Source: JBLIDK01 sp047632595
Lineage (GTDB): Bacteria > Bacteroidota > Bacteroidia > Sphingobacteriales > Sphingobacteriaceae
NCBI GenBank assembly: GCA_047632595.1
Contig: JBLIDK010000005.1
Location: 1-64,000, forward strand
Direction: 5' to 3'
Length of the DNA: 64,000 nt
Both the position numbers and the translations under genes were made by a program. Numbering within the stretch: position 1 is the stretch's first letter; the number at the start of each line of letters is the position of its first letter. Under the pieces are notes generated by a model that saw nothing but the letters and a program-made list of their open reading frames with translations, did not search any database and had not been told where the DNA came from. Below, one piece after another: positions 53,301 through 61,534 of the stretch.

Positions 53301-53859
53301 TTCAATTGGATTAATATTTTTAATTTTAGTAACTCAATTCAACTCATTATTAAAACCATTAATAATTCTAAGTAGTATCATTTTAAGTATTATTGGAGTA
53401 CTAGCTGGCTATATGTTATTGAATATGACCATGACCATTGTTATGACAGGAATTGGAATTGTGGCCTTAGCTGGTATTGTTGTGAACAATGGAATTCTTT
53501 TAGTTGAATTTACTGATACATTAAGAAAAGAAGGAATGCCAATTCGTAAGGCAATTATTGAAGCTGGAAGAATTAGATTAACACCAGTGCTTCTTACCGC
53601 CATTTCAACGATTTTAGGTCTTATACCATTAGCAATTGGGTTTAATATAGATTTTGGTTCATTCTTGTCAACCTTAGACCCGAAAATTTACTTTGGTGGA
53701 GACAATGTTGCTTTTTGGGGGCCTTTAAGTTGGACCATTATTTTTGGACTAGGTTTTTCAACCTTCTTAACCCTTGTGTTAGTTCCATCAATGTACTTGA
53801 TAGTTCATAAATGGGGCATAAGAATGGGAAGACTTAAGAACAAGTTGGCTTATTCTTAG
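50323..53859 (+). CDS. RND-family efflux permease with enlarged central region
   Basis: A 1178-residue inner-membrane proton antiporter of the AcrB/CzcA superfamily. Seen are NISKELFPDIVIPTVLVGTVYPGTSPEDME at the N-terminus, the TM4 motif GIIVDNAIVVVENTYRIL (Asp then Asn where AcrB has Asp-Asp), and the TM10 counterpart GIVVNNGILLVEFTDTL. It is longer than AcrB (about 1050 residues), mainly because residues about 490-625 contain about four extra hydrophobic segments between the two halves. Start GTG at 50323. Substrates are unknown; drugs, lipids or bile-like compounds are more likely than metals. Confidence 0.9.
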   Translation: MKEYKPTSWSIDNSNTIFIITAILVIFGLYSYNNISKELFPDIVIPTVLVGTVYPGTSPEDMEQLVTRHIEKEIKSISGLKKVTSTSIQDFSTIIAEFTTDTDVDFARTEVKEAVDRAKADLPNDLPTDPMVNEINFSEIPILFVNLSGNYDLNQLKQFADEAKDKFETLTEVTRVDIVGALEREIHVLVDMYKLQSAQLTLSDIERAIASENLTISGGNVDMNGTKRAVRIVGEFEDVSELDNIVIRTLKGAPIYLKDVAEIRDTFKEQESFSRLDHKNVITLNVVKRSGANLIETIDDIKVLVAELQEGSFPNDLNVVLTGDQSAQTRNTLQNLISSIVMGFLLVTLVLMFFMGGTNAMFVGLAVPLSMMLAFIFMPFIGFSFNMIVLFALLLALGIIVDNAIVVVENTYRILNEEGLPVRQAAKKAAGQVFQPVLAGTLTTLAPFVPLTFWPGMIGEFMFYLPITLIVTLIASLLVAFIINPVFAITFMKSKDAIQKSYFKLTVSILGSLALLSYALVLTRAGGAISGLLWGITGLIALVTLVVFVISAIKSRESKLMRTLVNVLLLGIVVSIVVSITNSFSDSYAVANFLVLLIILVSMNKFFLAGLIKSFQDKTIPALMSVYKRFLGWSLSGNRPTALVVLSFVTLICLTVLFGFSNPKVVLFPSSAPNFIYTYITMPVGTDQKVTDSVTRVVEDKIFEILGEDNPIVESVIANVGVGAGNPQEGDQSVTPNKGRITVAFREFQYRDGADTWDVLEQIRANVKDIPGTTIKVEKEQNGPPTGKPVNIEIAGDDLDELAHTASRLKYFLDSLNISGIEELASNFQDDKPEVIVDIDRVRASKLGLTTSQIGTEIRTAIYGREVSKYKDADDEYPIQLKFKDDQRNIEDVINARITYMDQNSGLVKQVPISSVATLKYNNTYGGINRKNMDRVITVSSNVLTGFTPNEVVASVEKELANFQRSTDITIRMTGEQEEQEETSAFLSLAMMISIGLIFLILVTQFNSLLKPLIILSSIILSIIGVLAGYMLLNMTMTIVMTGIGIVALAGIVVNNGILLVEFTDTLRKEGMPIRKAIIEAGRIRLTPVLLTAISTILGLIPLAIGFNIDFGSFLSTLDPKIYFGGDNVAFWGPLSWTIIFGLGFSTFLTLVLVPSMYLIVHKWGIRMGRLKNKLAYS

Positions 53860-55420
53860 AAATGCATAAATCCACCTTTTTTCTCGGTGTTCCCTAGCTT
53901 ACTTAGGTTATAAGAAAAGCTAAGCATAAAAGTCCTTCCTAAAGAGTTTGTTACGGTTTCGGAGATGTAATTGGCTCCATTGTCTCTTGTAACACCTTGG
54001 TTTTTATCCAAAGCATCAAAAACACGGACTTTTAATTCACCACGGTCGTTTTTCAGGAACGTTCTACTTATAGAAGCCGTTAATATTGGAACTCGTGTTT
54101 CTGTACCAAAAGCTTCCTTAGTATAGATATCATAATTTAAATTGGTGCTAAATGTCCATTTTTTAATTGCGTTTAATTCAAATGATGCAGAGTATTTGTA
54201 AATAAAATACTGGCGATTTTGGTCGACATTTATTGAATACATAGTATTAGTTAATGAAGGGCTAAAACTAGTATATAAACTAATTTTCTCCTTCTTGTAG
54301 TTTCCTATTCCAGCAGTAACTGAAGCCGCTTCTGTTGTGGTTTTGTTTTCTATTGCATTAACCAACGACTTTTGATTAGTGATCGACCCATTAACGGTAG
54401 CATTAACCTTTATACCAACTGGTTTAAGAGGTCGAGAAAAATGAATATAAGCTGAGCTATATTCTTGTGTTCCTAGGTTGATAGGAGTAACTATTTGGGC
54501 AAAGCCATTTGTGGTAGTAATAGAGTTTACAATATTGTTTTGAGTAATGGTTGAATTAAGATACGTGTAAACACTTGTTTCACTAAATTCACTATAGTAG
54601 TTATAGTTTAAGCGAATTGAATTAGCGTATTGACGTTGGAAATCCTGATTTACAACGTAAATATATAATGGATTACTATTGTTAATCACAGGTTGTAATT
54701 GAGACATACTAGGTTCAGTTACTGATGTATTATAATTTAACCTCAATTTAGATCTTTTAGCTAATTGATAACTTGCCGTTGCTGTTGGCAGCAAATCGAA
54801 GGCGCTTTTTTCAATTACAAACGAAGTGTCCGAAAAAGTCCCTCTTAATTCAGATTGCTGAAAACCAACCCCAGTGTTTAATGTTAAACGTTGCCCATTA
54901 AATTTATAATTTAAACTAGGACGGTAGTAAATGTATGAATTCTGGTATTCGGTACTTAAAGCATTATTAACCTGTTCTGAATTGGCAAAAACATTCCTAA
55001 ATTCTTTATTATTATCGCCAAGTCTGTTAAAATAAGCCATTGAGGCTGAAATAAACGACTTCTTGGCAATTGGCTCTGTATAGGATGCGTATAGGTTTAA
55101 TTCCTTGTTGCTAGTGCTGGAAGTTTGCTTTTGGTTAGTGGTGTCTACTACACTTGTAGAGTCTGAATTTTTTTTTAAAGTAGAAAACAATAATGCATCA
55201 GAAGCGCTATTATCTGTTGTGCCTGATACATTTAAATTGGTGTTTCTTCTTTTTTTTCTTGAGCTTTCTTCGGTAAAAAAAAACTATTCACATCTAATTT
55301 TGCTCGGAAACTGTCTAAATTGACAATCACCTGTTTTTTTTAAAGAATTTAGCCCTCTAAATTTTGGGAATTAACAAAGATAGAAATTGTAAGAAATTGG
55401 AGTATCAAAAATATTTTCAT
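53856..55420 (-). pseudogene. Decayed outer-membrane beta-barrel (TonB receptor-like, OMP_b-brl_3 type) gene
   Basis: The open part (53856-55190) encodes about 440 residues of the C-terminal barrel of a Bacteroidota TonB-receptor-like protein (FDLLPTATASYQLAKRSKLRLNYN, SMSQLQPVINNSNPLYIYV, SLGRTFMLSFSYNLSKLG). Full proteins are about 800-950 residues and start with a signal peptide and a carboxypeptidase-like and plug domain. Upstream there is only an ATG at 55420 with a signal peptide (MKIFLILQFLTISIFVNSQ), which ends in TAA at 55349-55351. A same-frame segment, VIVNLDSFRAKLDVNSF, then shifts frame at a nine-T run. Internal deletion plus stops and a frameshift indicate a pseudogene. Confidence 0.75.
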
Positions 55421-55479
55421 TGTAATTCAACTAAAATAGAATCACAAATGTAGCATTAAGAATTAATTTAAAATTTTCC

Positions 55480-56637
55480 TCACCACATCTTTTCTAAGAT
55501 AGAACTGTAGTCGCTTTCTTTAAGCTTATGGTGAGCACCATTAACTTTGTTTTTAATTAAATTTTTAAGAATGATATGCTCTTGATTTCGTTCAATTTTC
55601 ACTTCAGATAAACTAACCGGAGAGTTGATCAGGGTAAAGAATTTTTTTAATCCTTTAATAAACCCAAGTGCTTGTTCATCTTCATTTAAATTAGTTAATT
55701 GAAAAACTTCACGACCTAAAAAAGCCAATCTTTGCTTTTCATTTTCTAAATGATGAGTAAGCCAAGCTGGGAAGACAATACTTAAACCTCCACCATGAGG
55801 AATATCATATAAAACACTTAAAGAATGTTCGATTGCATGAACACCCCAGTCGCCACCTTTTTTTCCAGTACTTAATGAACCGTTTAAGGCGTTTGTTGCA
55901 AGCCACATAATTTGCGCGCGTGCTTCATAATTTTCAGGCTCGTTAACGGCAATTGGCCCCCATTTGATTGCTAAACGTAAAATACTAGCCACATAATGGT
56001 CGCTTAAATCACTTTTGCCTTGTCCGAAATAAATTTCTAAAGAATGGCTTATTAAGTCGGCTACTCCATAAGCAGTATATTCAGGAGAAACGGTAAATGT
56101 ATATTCTGGATTCAAAAATGAGGCCTTTGGATATAAATGTGTTGAACCATAACCTTTTTTAGCCCCAGTGGAATTATTTTGTAAAACGGTGTATTGATTC
56201 ATTTCTGAACCTGTAGCGGCAACTGTTAGAATACTTAATAAGGGTAAAGCCTTTTCTGCTTTGATGCCATGTTCATAAAAATCCCATACTGAATGATCTG
56301 CATAGTAACCTATAGCTACAGCTTTGGCGGTGTCAATTACTGATCCACCACCAACAGCTAAAATAAAATCAACTTTTTCTTTTTTTGCAATCGCAATTGC
56401 TCTGTCTGCATCTTCAAAAATCGGATTAGATTTAATACCATCAAAAATATGATAGCTAATATTAGCCATAGTTAAAGTGGAGCATACCGAGGCTAAAATT
56501 CCGTTCTTTTTCACCGAATTTTTTCCAATAATTACAAGAGTTTTCGTTCCCCATTTTTCAGCTTCAATAGCTAGATTGTCTAATACATTGTTCCCAAAAT
56601 AAATCTTAGTAGGATTGTGAAAAGTAAAATTCTCCAT
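55480..56637 (-). CDS. Iron-containing alcohol dehydrogenase (YqhD/BDH group)
   Basis: A 385-residue group III dehydrogenase. ENFTFHNPTKIYFGNN is the characteristic N-terminus of the YqhD/butanol dehydrogenase group. The cofactor motif is FILAVGGGSVIDTAKAVA; metal ligands lie in YGVADLISHSLEIYFG and HAIEHSLSVLYDIPHGGGLSIVFPAWL. It probably reduces aldehydes with NADPH. It is a single gene between a pseudogene and the trp operon; the substrate is not known. Confidence 0.9.
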   Translation of the reverse strand: MENFTFHNPTKIYFGNNVLDNLAIEAEKWGTKTLVIIGKNSVKKNGILASVCSTLTMANISYHIFDGIKSNPIFEDADRAIAIAKKEKVDFILAVGGGSVIDTAKAVAIGYYADHSVWDFYEHGIKAEKALPLLSILTVAATGSEMNQYTVLQNNSTGAKKGYGSTHLYPKASFLNPEYTFTVSPEYTAYGVADLISHSLEIYFGQGKSDLSDHYVASILRLAIKWGPIAVNEPENYEARAQIMWLATNALNGSLSTGKKGGDWGVHAIEHSLSVLYDIPHGGGLSIVFPAWLTHHLENEKQRLAFLGREVFQLTNLNEDEQALGFIKGLKKFFTLINSPVSLSEVKIERNQEHIILKNLIKNKVNGAHHKLKESDYSSILEKMW

Positions 56638-56740
56638 TTAATTATATTGAAAATATCTTAAAGTAAGATACGAGTTTATTACTAAAAAAGATTTCAAAAC
56701 TAAAATAATAAAAGATTTTGGCTTGATTTATTCTAAAAAC

Positions 56741-56764
56741 GATAGATATACCTATATTCGTATC
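56741..56764. promoter_or_regulatory. Imperfect dyad over the probable trp promoter (candidate TrpR operator)
   Basis: GATA at 56741 and TATC at 56761 flank the inner inverted repeat ATATA-CC-TATAT (56746-56757). A near-consensus -7 box, TATATTCG (56753-56760), overlaps it and the trpR ATG is 20 bp downstream. The dyad is weak and does not match the E. coli trp operator; it is proposed mainly on position. Confidence 0.3.
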
Positions 56765-56780
56765 ACCTGAGTAATACAAT

Positions 56781-57113
56781 ATGCATCCATTATATATAAT
56801 AGGAAGACAAATAAAAGAGGAAAAAGAGTTCAAGAAGCTTATAGATATTACCTTTACACATAAGGAAAAAAAGCTAATACTAGAACGTTGGCATATTTTT
56901 GCGGAATGTGCTAAAGGCAGTACTCAAAGGAATATTGCCAAAAACGTAGAATGTAGTATCGTTACAGCAACAAGAGGAGTAAAAGCCTACAAGGAAAATA
57001 GAGAAAGTATCGATTATTACTTATCGCTAATAGGTAAGAGACCTCCAAAAAATGAAATTATTCACACGCCATCAAGAATTAGAAGAACAAAGTCCTTTCG
57101 ACATCTATACTAA
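56781..57113 (+). CDS. trpR: Trp repressor (TrpR) family regulator
   Basis: A 110-residue protein that aligns with TrpR over the corepressor and DNA-binding region: FTHKEKKLILERWHIFAECAKG matches [22 protein letters not shown] of E. coli, and STQRNIAKNVECSIVTATRG matches the helix-turn-helix [20 protein letters not shown]. Arg36 and Arg65 correspond to the two Arg that hold the tryptophan carboxylate. It is the first gene of the trp operon, and its last 62 bases overlap the start of trpE in another frame. Inference: tryptophan-dependent autorepression of the operon. Confidence 0.85.
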   Translation: MHPLYIIGRQIKEEKEFKKLIDITFTHKEKKLILERWHIFAECAKGSTQRNIAKNVECSIVTATRGVKAYKENRESIDYYLSLIGKRPPKNEIIHTPSRIRRTKSFRHLY

Positions 57114-58527
57114 ACTTCGTGGCACCAAAGCAGGATTCATATTTGAATCTAGCACAATCAACGAACAATTAGGCCGTCTTTCAATGGTTGGATTTGATCC
57201 AGTCATGGAATTAAGTGGAAAAAATGATACGATTCGCATTAAAGGATTAAACGATCGTATAAAGCCATATTTCGATTTAATTAAAACTCTTGAATCCGAC
57301 CAAGTTAAGGTGGTAAATGAATCGGAACTTGAGATAATAATCGCTAAAAAAGAATTTTCAGGTGCTGAAAAAGAACGATTTAAAAGAGAAAACATAGCCC
57401 AAGTACTTAAGAGAGTTATTTCTTCAATAGAAGCAGACAGAAATTGTTACGCTGGGTTTTATGGTGCTTTAGGGTATTCATTTGTAAACCTTTTTGAGGA
57501 TATAGAAGGTATTAAAGACCATGGAACTCCCGATTTTCATCTATACTTTTTCGATAATATTATATTTCACAATCATTTAACCGGACATGTTAATCTTTAC
57601 TGTTCCAGAATATCAGAGGGTGAAAGTAACAAGGCCGTAGATACGGTATATCATCAACTTTTAACTACAAATCCAACAGAAACAGGGACTTTTTCAATTT
57701 CAAATGCTACTTATGAGCCAAATGATGCAGATTTTAGAGAGTTTGTTGAAGAGGCTAGAGAGCTTAGTAAAAAGGGTGAATTAATGGAAATGGTATTAAG
57801 TAGAAAGCTTAGTGCCAAATTTGAAGGCGACCCATTAGCACTTTACAAACGTTATAGTGAATTAAATCCGAGTCCATATATGTTTTACTTTGATTTTCTT
57901 GACGAGAAACTTATTGGAACTAGTCCGGAAATGATGGTTCGATATGAAAGGGGTAAGGTAACACTTCGACCAATTTCAGGAACTGCCAAAAGAGGTCCAA
58001 ACCCTATTGAAGAACATAGTTTAATGATTGACTTGCTTAATTCTGAAAAGGAGAAATCTGAACTTGACATGCTAGTTGATTTGGCAAGAAATGACTTAGC
58101 AAGAGTTTGTAAGCCAAATGTTCAAATTGAAAGTTATCGAGCAGTTGAAAAATATAGTCATGTAATGCATACAGTGGCACAAGTTTCTGGTGAATTAAAA
58201 GATGATTTAACCGGAGTTGACGCTCTACTTGCTTGCATGAATGCCGGCACATTAACTGGTGCACCTAAAATGGCCGCAATGAAACATATTGAACGAATTG
58301 AAACTTTACCAAGAGGCTACTACGGTGGTGCTGTTGGATATATGCTTGTGAATGGCAATGTTAACACAGCAATAACAATTCGTACTGCGCATTTAGTTAA
58401 AGATGTTATTACTTATCAAGCAGGCGCTACTTTGTTATACGAAAGTAATGCAGAAGATGAGTTACAAGAAACAATCAATAAAATGAGTGGATTCCTTCAA
58501 GTGATTAACGAAAACCCAAAATCTTAG
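57052..58527 (+). CDS. trpE: Anthranilate synthase component I
   Basis: A 491-residue chorismate-using enzyme. The C-terminal catalytic domain shows LSRKLSAKFEGDPLALY, RPISGTAKRGPNP, DLARNDLARVCKP and the signature NAGTLTGAPKMAAMKHIE. The N-terminal regulatory domain keeps FESS at residues 31-34, corresponding to the LLES motif of the feedback tryptophan site, so feedback inhibition is expected. Start ATG 57052 lies within trpR; the protein begins MKLFTRHQELEE. trpGD follows 5 bp after the stop. Confidence 0.95.
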   Translation: MKLFTRHQELEEQSPFDIYTKLRGTKAGFIFESSTINEQLGRLSMVGFDPVMELSGKNDTIRIKGLNDRIKPYFDLIKTLESDQVKVVNESELEIIIAKKEFSGAEKERFKRENIAQVLKRVISSIEADRNCYAGFYGALGYSFVNLFEDIEGIKDHGTPDFHLYFFDNIIFHNHLTGHVNLYCSRISEGESNKAVDTVYHQLLTTNPTETGTFSISNATYEPNDADFREFVEEARELSKKGELMEMVLSRKLSAKFEGDPLALYKRYSELNPSPYMFYFDFLDEKLIGTSPEMMVRYERGKVTLRPISGTAKRGPNPIEEHSLMIDLLNSEKEKSELDMLVDLARNDLARVCKPNVQIESYRAVEKYSHVMHTVAQVSGELKDDLTGVDALLACMNAGTLTGAPKMAAMKHIERIETLPRGYYGGAVGYMLVNGNVNTAITIRTAHLVKDVITYQAGATLLYESNAEDELQETINKMSGFLQVINENPKS

Positions 58528-58532
58528 TCAAT

Positions 58533-60167
58533 ATGAACAAGTATCAAAACATAGTAATGATTGACAATTACGACTCGTTCACTTACATCTTGGTAGATTA
58601 TTTTGAACGTTTGGGGAGTAATGTTAAGGTTTTTCGAAATGATATAAGCATTGAAGAGCTTAAAAAACAGGAGTTCGATTTAATGGTGCTATCACCAGGT
58701 CCCTCTGTGCCTAAAAATGCTGGAAATTTAATCCAAATTATTGAGGCGTTTTATCAGACTTCTCCAATTTTTGGAGTTTGTTTAGGATTGCAAGGTTTAG
58801 TTGAATTCTTTGGAGGTTCATTAAAGTTTATTTCACCTATGCACGGTAAAAGTGATGAAATAACCCACGATGGAAAAGGCGTGTTTACAGATATTGAAGA
58901 TTCATGTGAAATCGCTAGATACCATTCATTAGCTGCGGATAAAATTCCAAATAACTTAGAAGTTTCAGCTCGTTCGGCAGATGGTACGGTTATGGGAATT
59001 AGACATAAATTTCTACCAATTGAAGCAGTACAATTTCACCCAGAGTCGGTTTTAAGTATGAAAAACCAAGTTGGTGAACGAATTATTGCCAATGTGGTAA
59101 ATGGTAAATTAAGCACAGGAAATAGAGGCTATTTAAGCTTAATGAAAAGCTTACAAGACGAAACTGAACTAAGCGATGAAGTCTTGGAGCAATTCATGAT
59201 AAATATTGTAAACAATCAATTATCTGAAGATCAAAAATTAGTGCTTTTAGTTTCTTTAAGCTTTAGACTGAAGGATGCGAAAAATTTAGCTCGATTTATT
59301 GAAGGCCTGTATAAACATGCTACGCTTAAACAAGGTAGTAAATACGGAAAGCTTGCTATTGATGTTTGCGGAACTGGTGGTTCAGGATTACCAAGAATAA
59401 ACACCTCTACTTTAACAGGCTTGTTATTGTCTGCTTTAGACGTGCCAATTGTAAAACATGGTAATAAAGCAGCATCGGGAAGGTTTGGAAGTTTTGATTT
59501 GTTAGAAGCAATGGGGCTACCAATTAATTTTGACGTAGCAACCGCAGAAAAGACCTTAGAGAAAACAAACTTGGCTTTTATTTATGCTCCATCAGTACAT
59601 CCTGTAGTTGGGCAATTTGCTTCTTCACGCCAACGCATGGGAATTCCTACAATATTTAATGTTTTAGGTCCCTTGTTGAACCCTTACAATCCCTCAAAGC
59701 AATTTATTGGAACTGCTTTCGAGAATTATATGGACTTAATTGCAGATGCTGGAAAGTTGATGGGTAAAGAACACGTAATTGTTGTTAGAGCTGAAGACGG
59801 ATTAGATGAGATTTCGGTAAGTGTTCCAACCAAAGTGGTTGAATACAAAAATGGCGAATCCAAAACCTACTTTATAGAACCAATAGACTTTGGTATTGAG
59901 CCAATTCCTTTTGAAAAAGTAAGCAGCGAAAAATCAGAGATGAATCTGTTAATTGCAAATGAAATTATTGAAGGAAAATTAAATTCAAGTCACTATACAT
60001 TAGTTGCAATTAATGCAGCCTTTATTTATAGTAAGTTTAAGAAAGAGATTAGCCTACCAGAAGCATATAAATTGATGGTGGATTCTTTAAAATCAGGCTT
60101 GCTTGCAAAGCATCTTGAGAAATACAGACAAATTGTAAGTCCAAGTAAAATAGAGAAGACTGCCTAG
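58533..60167 (+). CDS. trpGD: Fused anthranilate synthase component II / anthranilate phosphoribosyltransferase
   Basis: A 544-residue bifunctional protein. Residues 1-195 are the glutamine amidotransferase: MIDNYDSFTYILVDYFERLG, LSPGPSVP, catalytic Cys83 in FGVCLGLQ, and the His-Glu pair in VQFHPESVLS. Residues about 205-540 are the phosphoribosyltransferase: DVCGTGGSGLPRINTST, VKHGNKAASGRFGSFDLLEA, RQRMGIPTIFNVLGPLLNP. This is the fusion known from enteric bacteria and Helicobacter; in most Bacteroidota trpG and trpD are separate genes. Confidence 0.93.
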   Translation: MNKYQNIVMIDNYDSFTYILVDYFERLGSNVKVFRNDISIEELKKQEFDLMVLSPGPSVPKNAGNLIQIIEAFYQTSPIFGVCLGLQGLVEFFGGSLKFISPMHGKSDEITHDGKGVFTDIEDSCEIARYHSLAADKIPNNLEVSARSADGTVMGIRHKFLPIEAVQFHPESVLSMKNQVGERIIANVVNGKLSTGNRGYLSLMKSLQDETELSDEVLEQFMINIVNNQLSEDQKLVLLVSLSFRLKDAKNLARFIEGLYKHATLKQGSKYGKLAIDVCGTGGSGLPRINTSTLTGLLLSALDVPIVKHGNKAASGRFGSFDLLEAMGLPINFDVATAEKTLEKTNLAFIYAPSVHPVVGQFASSRQRMGIPTIFNVLGPLLNPYNPSKQFIGTAFENYMDLIADAGKLMGKEHVIVVRAEDGLDEISVSVPTKVVEYKNGESKTYFIEPIDFGIEPIPFEKVSSEKSEMNLLIANEIIEGKLNSSHYTLVAINAAFIYSKFKKEISLPEAYKLMVDSLKSGLLAKHLEKYRQIVSPSKIEKTA

Positions 60168-60169
60168 TT

Positions 60170-61534
60170 GTGGATGATTTATTAAACAATATTGTAGCCC
60201 AAAAGCGAATTGAAGTTGAGGAGTTGAAAAGATTATATTCAATTACCGACTTAGTTGAAAAAATTCCAGATCGTCCTCATTTTTACACCAATATTGGCCA
60301 TAGCATAGCTAAAGGAGCTTTTTTCTTTATTACTGAGTTTAAGCGTAAATCTCCTTCTGAAGGAGAAATTGCCGGCACAAACCTTAAAAAACAGGTTGCT
60401 TCATACATTAATAATGGGGCTGGAGCTATTTCTGTTTTGTGCGATAAAAAGTTTTTTGGTGGCTCTTATGAAGATTTGCACCAAGCATATAAACTTACAA
60501 GTAAAAGCAACGTTCCGGTACTTCAAAAAGATTTTGTAATTGATGAAATACAAATAGCTTATGGAGCTTCAAAAGGAGCTTCACTGGTGCTTTTGATTCC
60601 AAGAATATTGGAGAAACAAAGAATGTCTGAGCTATTTGCCTATGCCGAAAGTATTGGACAAGATGTTTTAGTTGAAGTACATGACAAAAATGACCTTGAT
60701 AAAGTACTTCATCTCGAACCTCGAATTTTAGGAATAAATAATAGAGATTTAGACACCTTAAAAATATCTTTAAATAGATCCAATCATCTGATTAATCAAT
60801 TAGATTATAGACCAGTATTAATTGCCGAAAGTGGAGTTTCTAATAATTTTGAGTTTGAGGTAACTACGAAAAATACCGATGCCCTATTAGTGGGTACATC
60901 ATTGATGAGAAACGCGCCAAAAACTAAACTTTATCAAAGATTTAAGTCTGGGAATAAATACCTAAAAGCATGTGGTCTGCAAACTTTAATGGATATTCAA
61001 CAATGTAAATCAGACTTAATAGGAATAAACTTCTCGCCAGAAAGCAAAAGAAGAATTAAAGATGACGTGTTGTCGGAATTAGAAGTTAAAGACAATTTCG
61101 TTGCTGTTTTTAAGGGAAATTCATTGAATGAGATTCTTGAAGTAATCAAAAAATATCATTTTAATTATGTTCAAGTTTATTTTGAAGACATCAGCATTAG
61201 CGACATTAAGAAAATCCCATGTAAAATTCTCTTAGCTATTCAAGTAAAGAGTGAATTTAATAGTGAGAAGATTGAAGAAATAGCTTCTTACATAGACTGT
61301 TTTATACTAGATGGTCCAAAGGCTGGAAGCGGTGAAGCGATGGCAGAAATCCCTAAAGATTTTCCTTACCCATTTTTACTTGCTGGAGGAATGAATGCAA
61401 CTAATTCACACTTAGTTTATGACTTTGATCAATGCATAGGATTAGACACAGCATCTGGAATTGAATCTGAAGGTAAAGTGTCACAAGAAAAAATAAAAGA
61501 AATTAGCAATCAACTTACAAATCAACTGATATGA
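60170..61534 (+). CDS. trpCF: Fused indole-3-glycerol-phosphate synthase / phosphoribosylanthranilate isomerase
   Basis: A 454-residue bifunctional protein. Residues 1-255 are the synthase: ITEFKRKSPSEGEIAG, AISVLCDKKFFGGSYEDL, VLQKDFVIDEIQI, LGINNRDLDTLKI and LIAESGVSN. Residues about 260-454 are the isomerase: KACGLQTLMDIQQCKSDLIGINFSPESKR, FILDGPKAGSG and FLLAGGMNATN. The isomerase start is divergent (KACG for the usual KICG), but the Cys is present. Start is GTG at 60170; the end overlaps trpB by 4 bases (ATGA). The gene order of the two domains is the enteric one. Confidence 0.92.
   Translation: MDDLLNNIVAQKRIEVEELKRLYSITDLVEKIPDRPHFYTNIGHSIAKGAFFFITEFKRKSPSEGEIAGTNLKKQVASYINNGAGAISVLCDKKFFGGSYEDLHQAYKLTSKSNVPVLQKDFVIDEIQIAYGASKGASLVLLIPRILEKQRMSELFAYAESIGQDVLVEVHDKNDLDKVLHLEPRILGINNRDLDTLKISLNRSNHLINQLDYRPVLIAESGVSNNFEFEVTTKNTDALLVGTSLMRNAPKTKLYQRFKSGNKYLKACGLQTLMDIQQCKSDLIGINFSPESKRRIKDDVLSELEVKDNFVAVFKGNSLNEILEVIKKYHFNYVQVYFEDISISDIKKIPCKILLAIQVKSEFNSEKIEEIASYIDCFILDGPKAGSGEAMAEIPKDFPYPFLLAGGMNATNSHLVYDFDQCIGLDTASGIESEGKVSQEKIKEISNQLTNQLI

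Noticed and set aside
56638..56780. trp attenuator or leader peptide with tandem Trp codons
   Set aside because: I found no short frame rich in TGG and no terminator/antiterminator pair before trpR.
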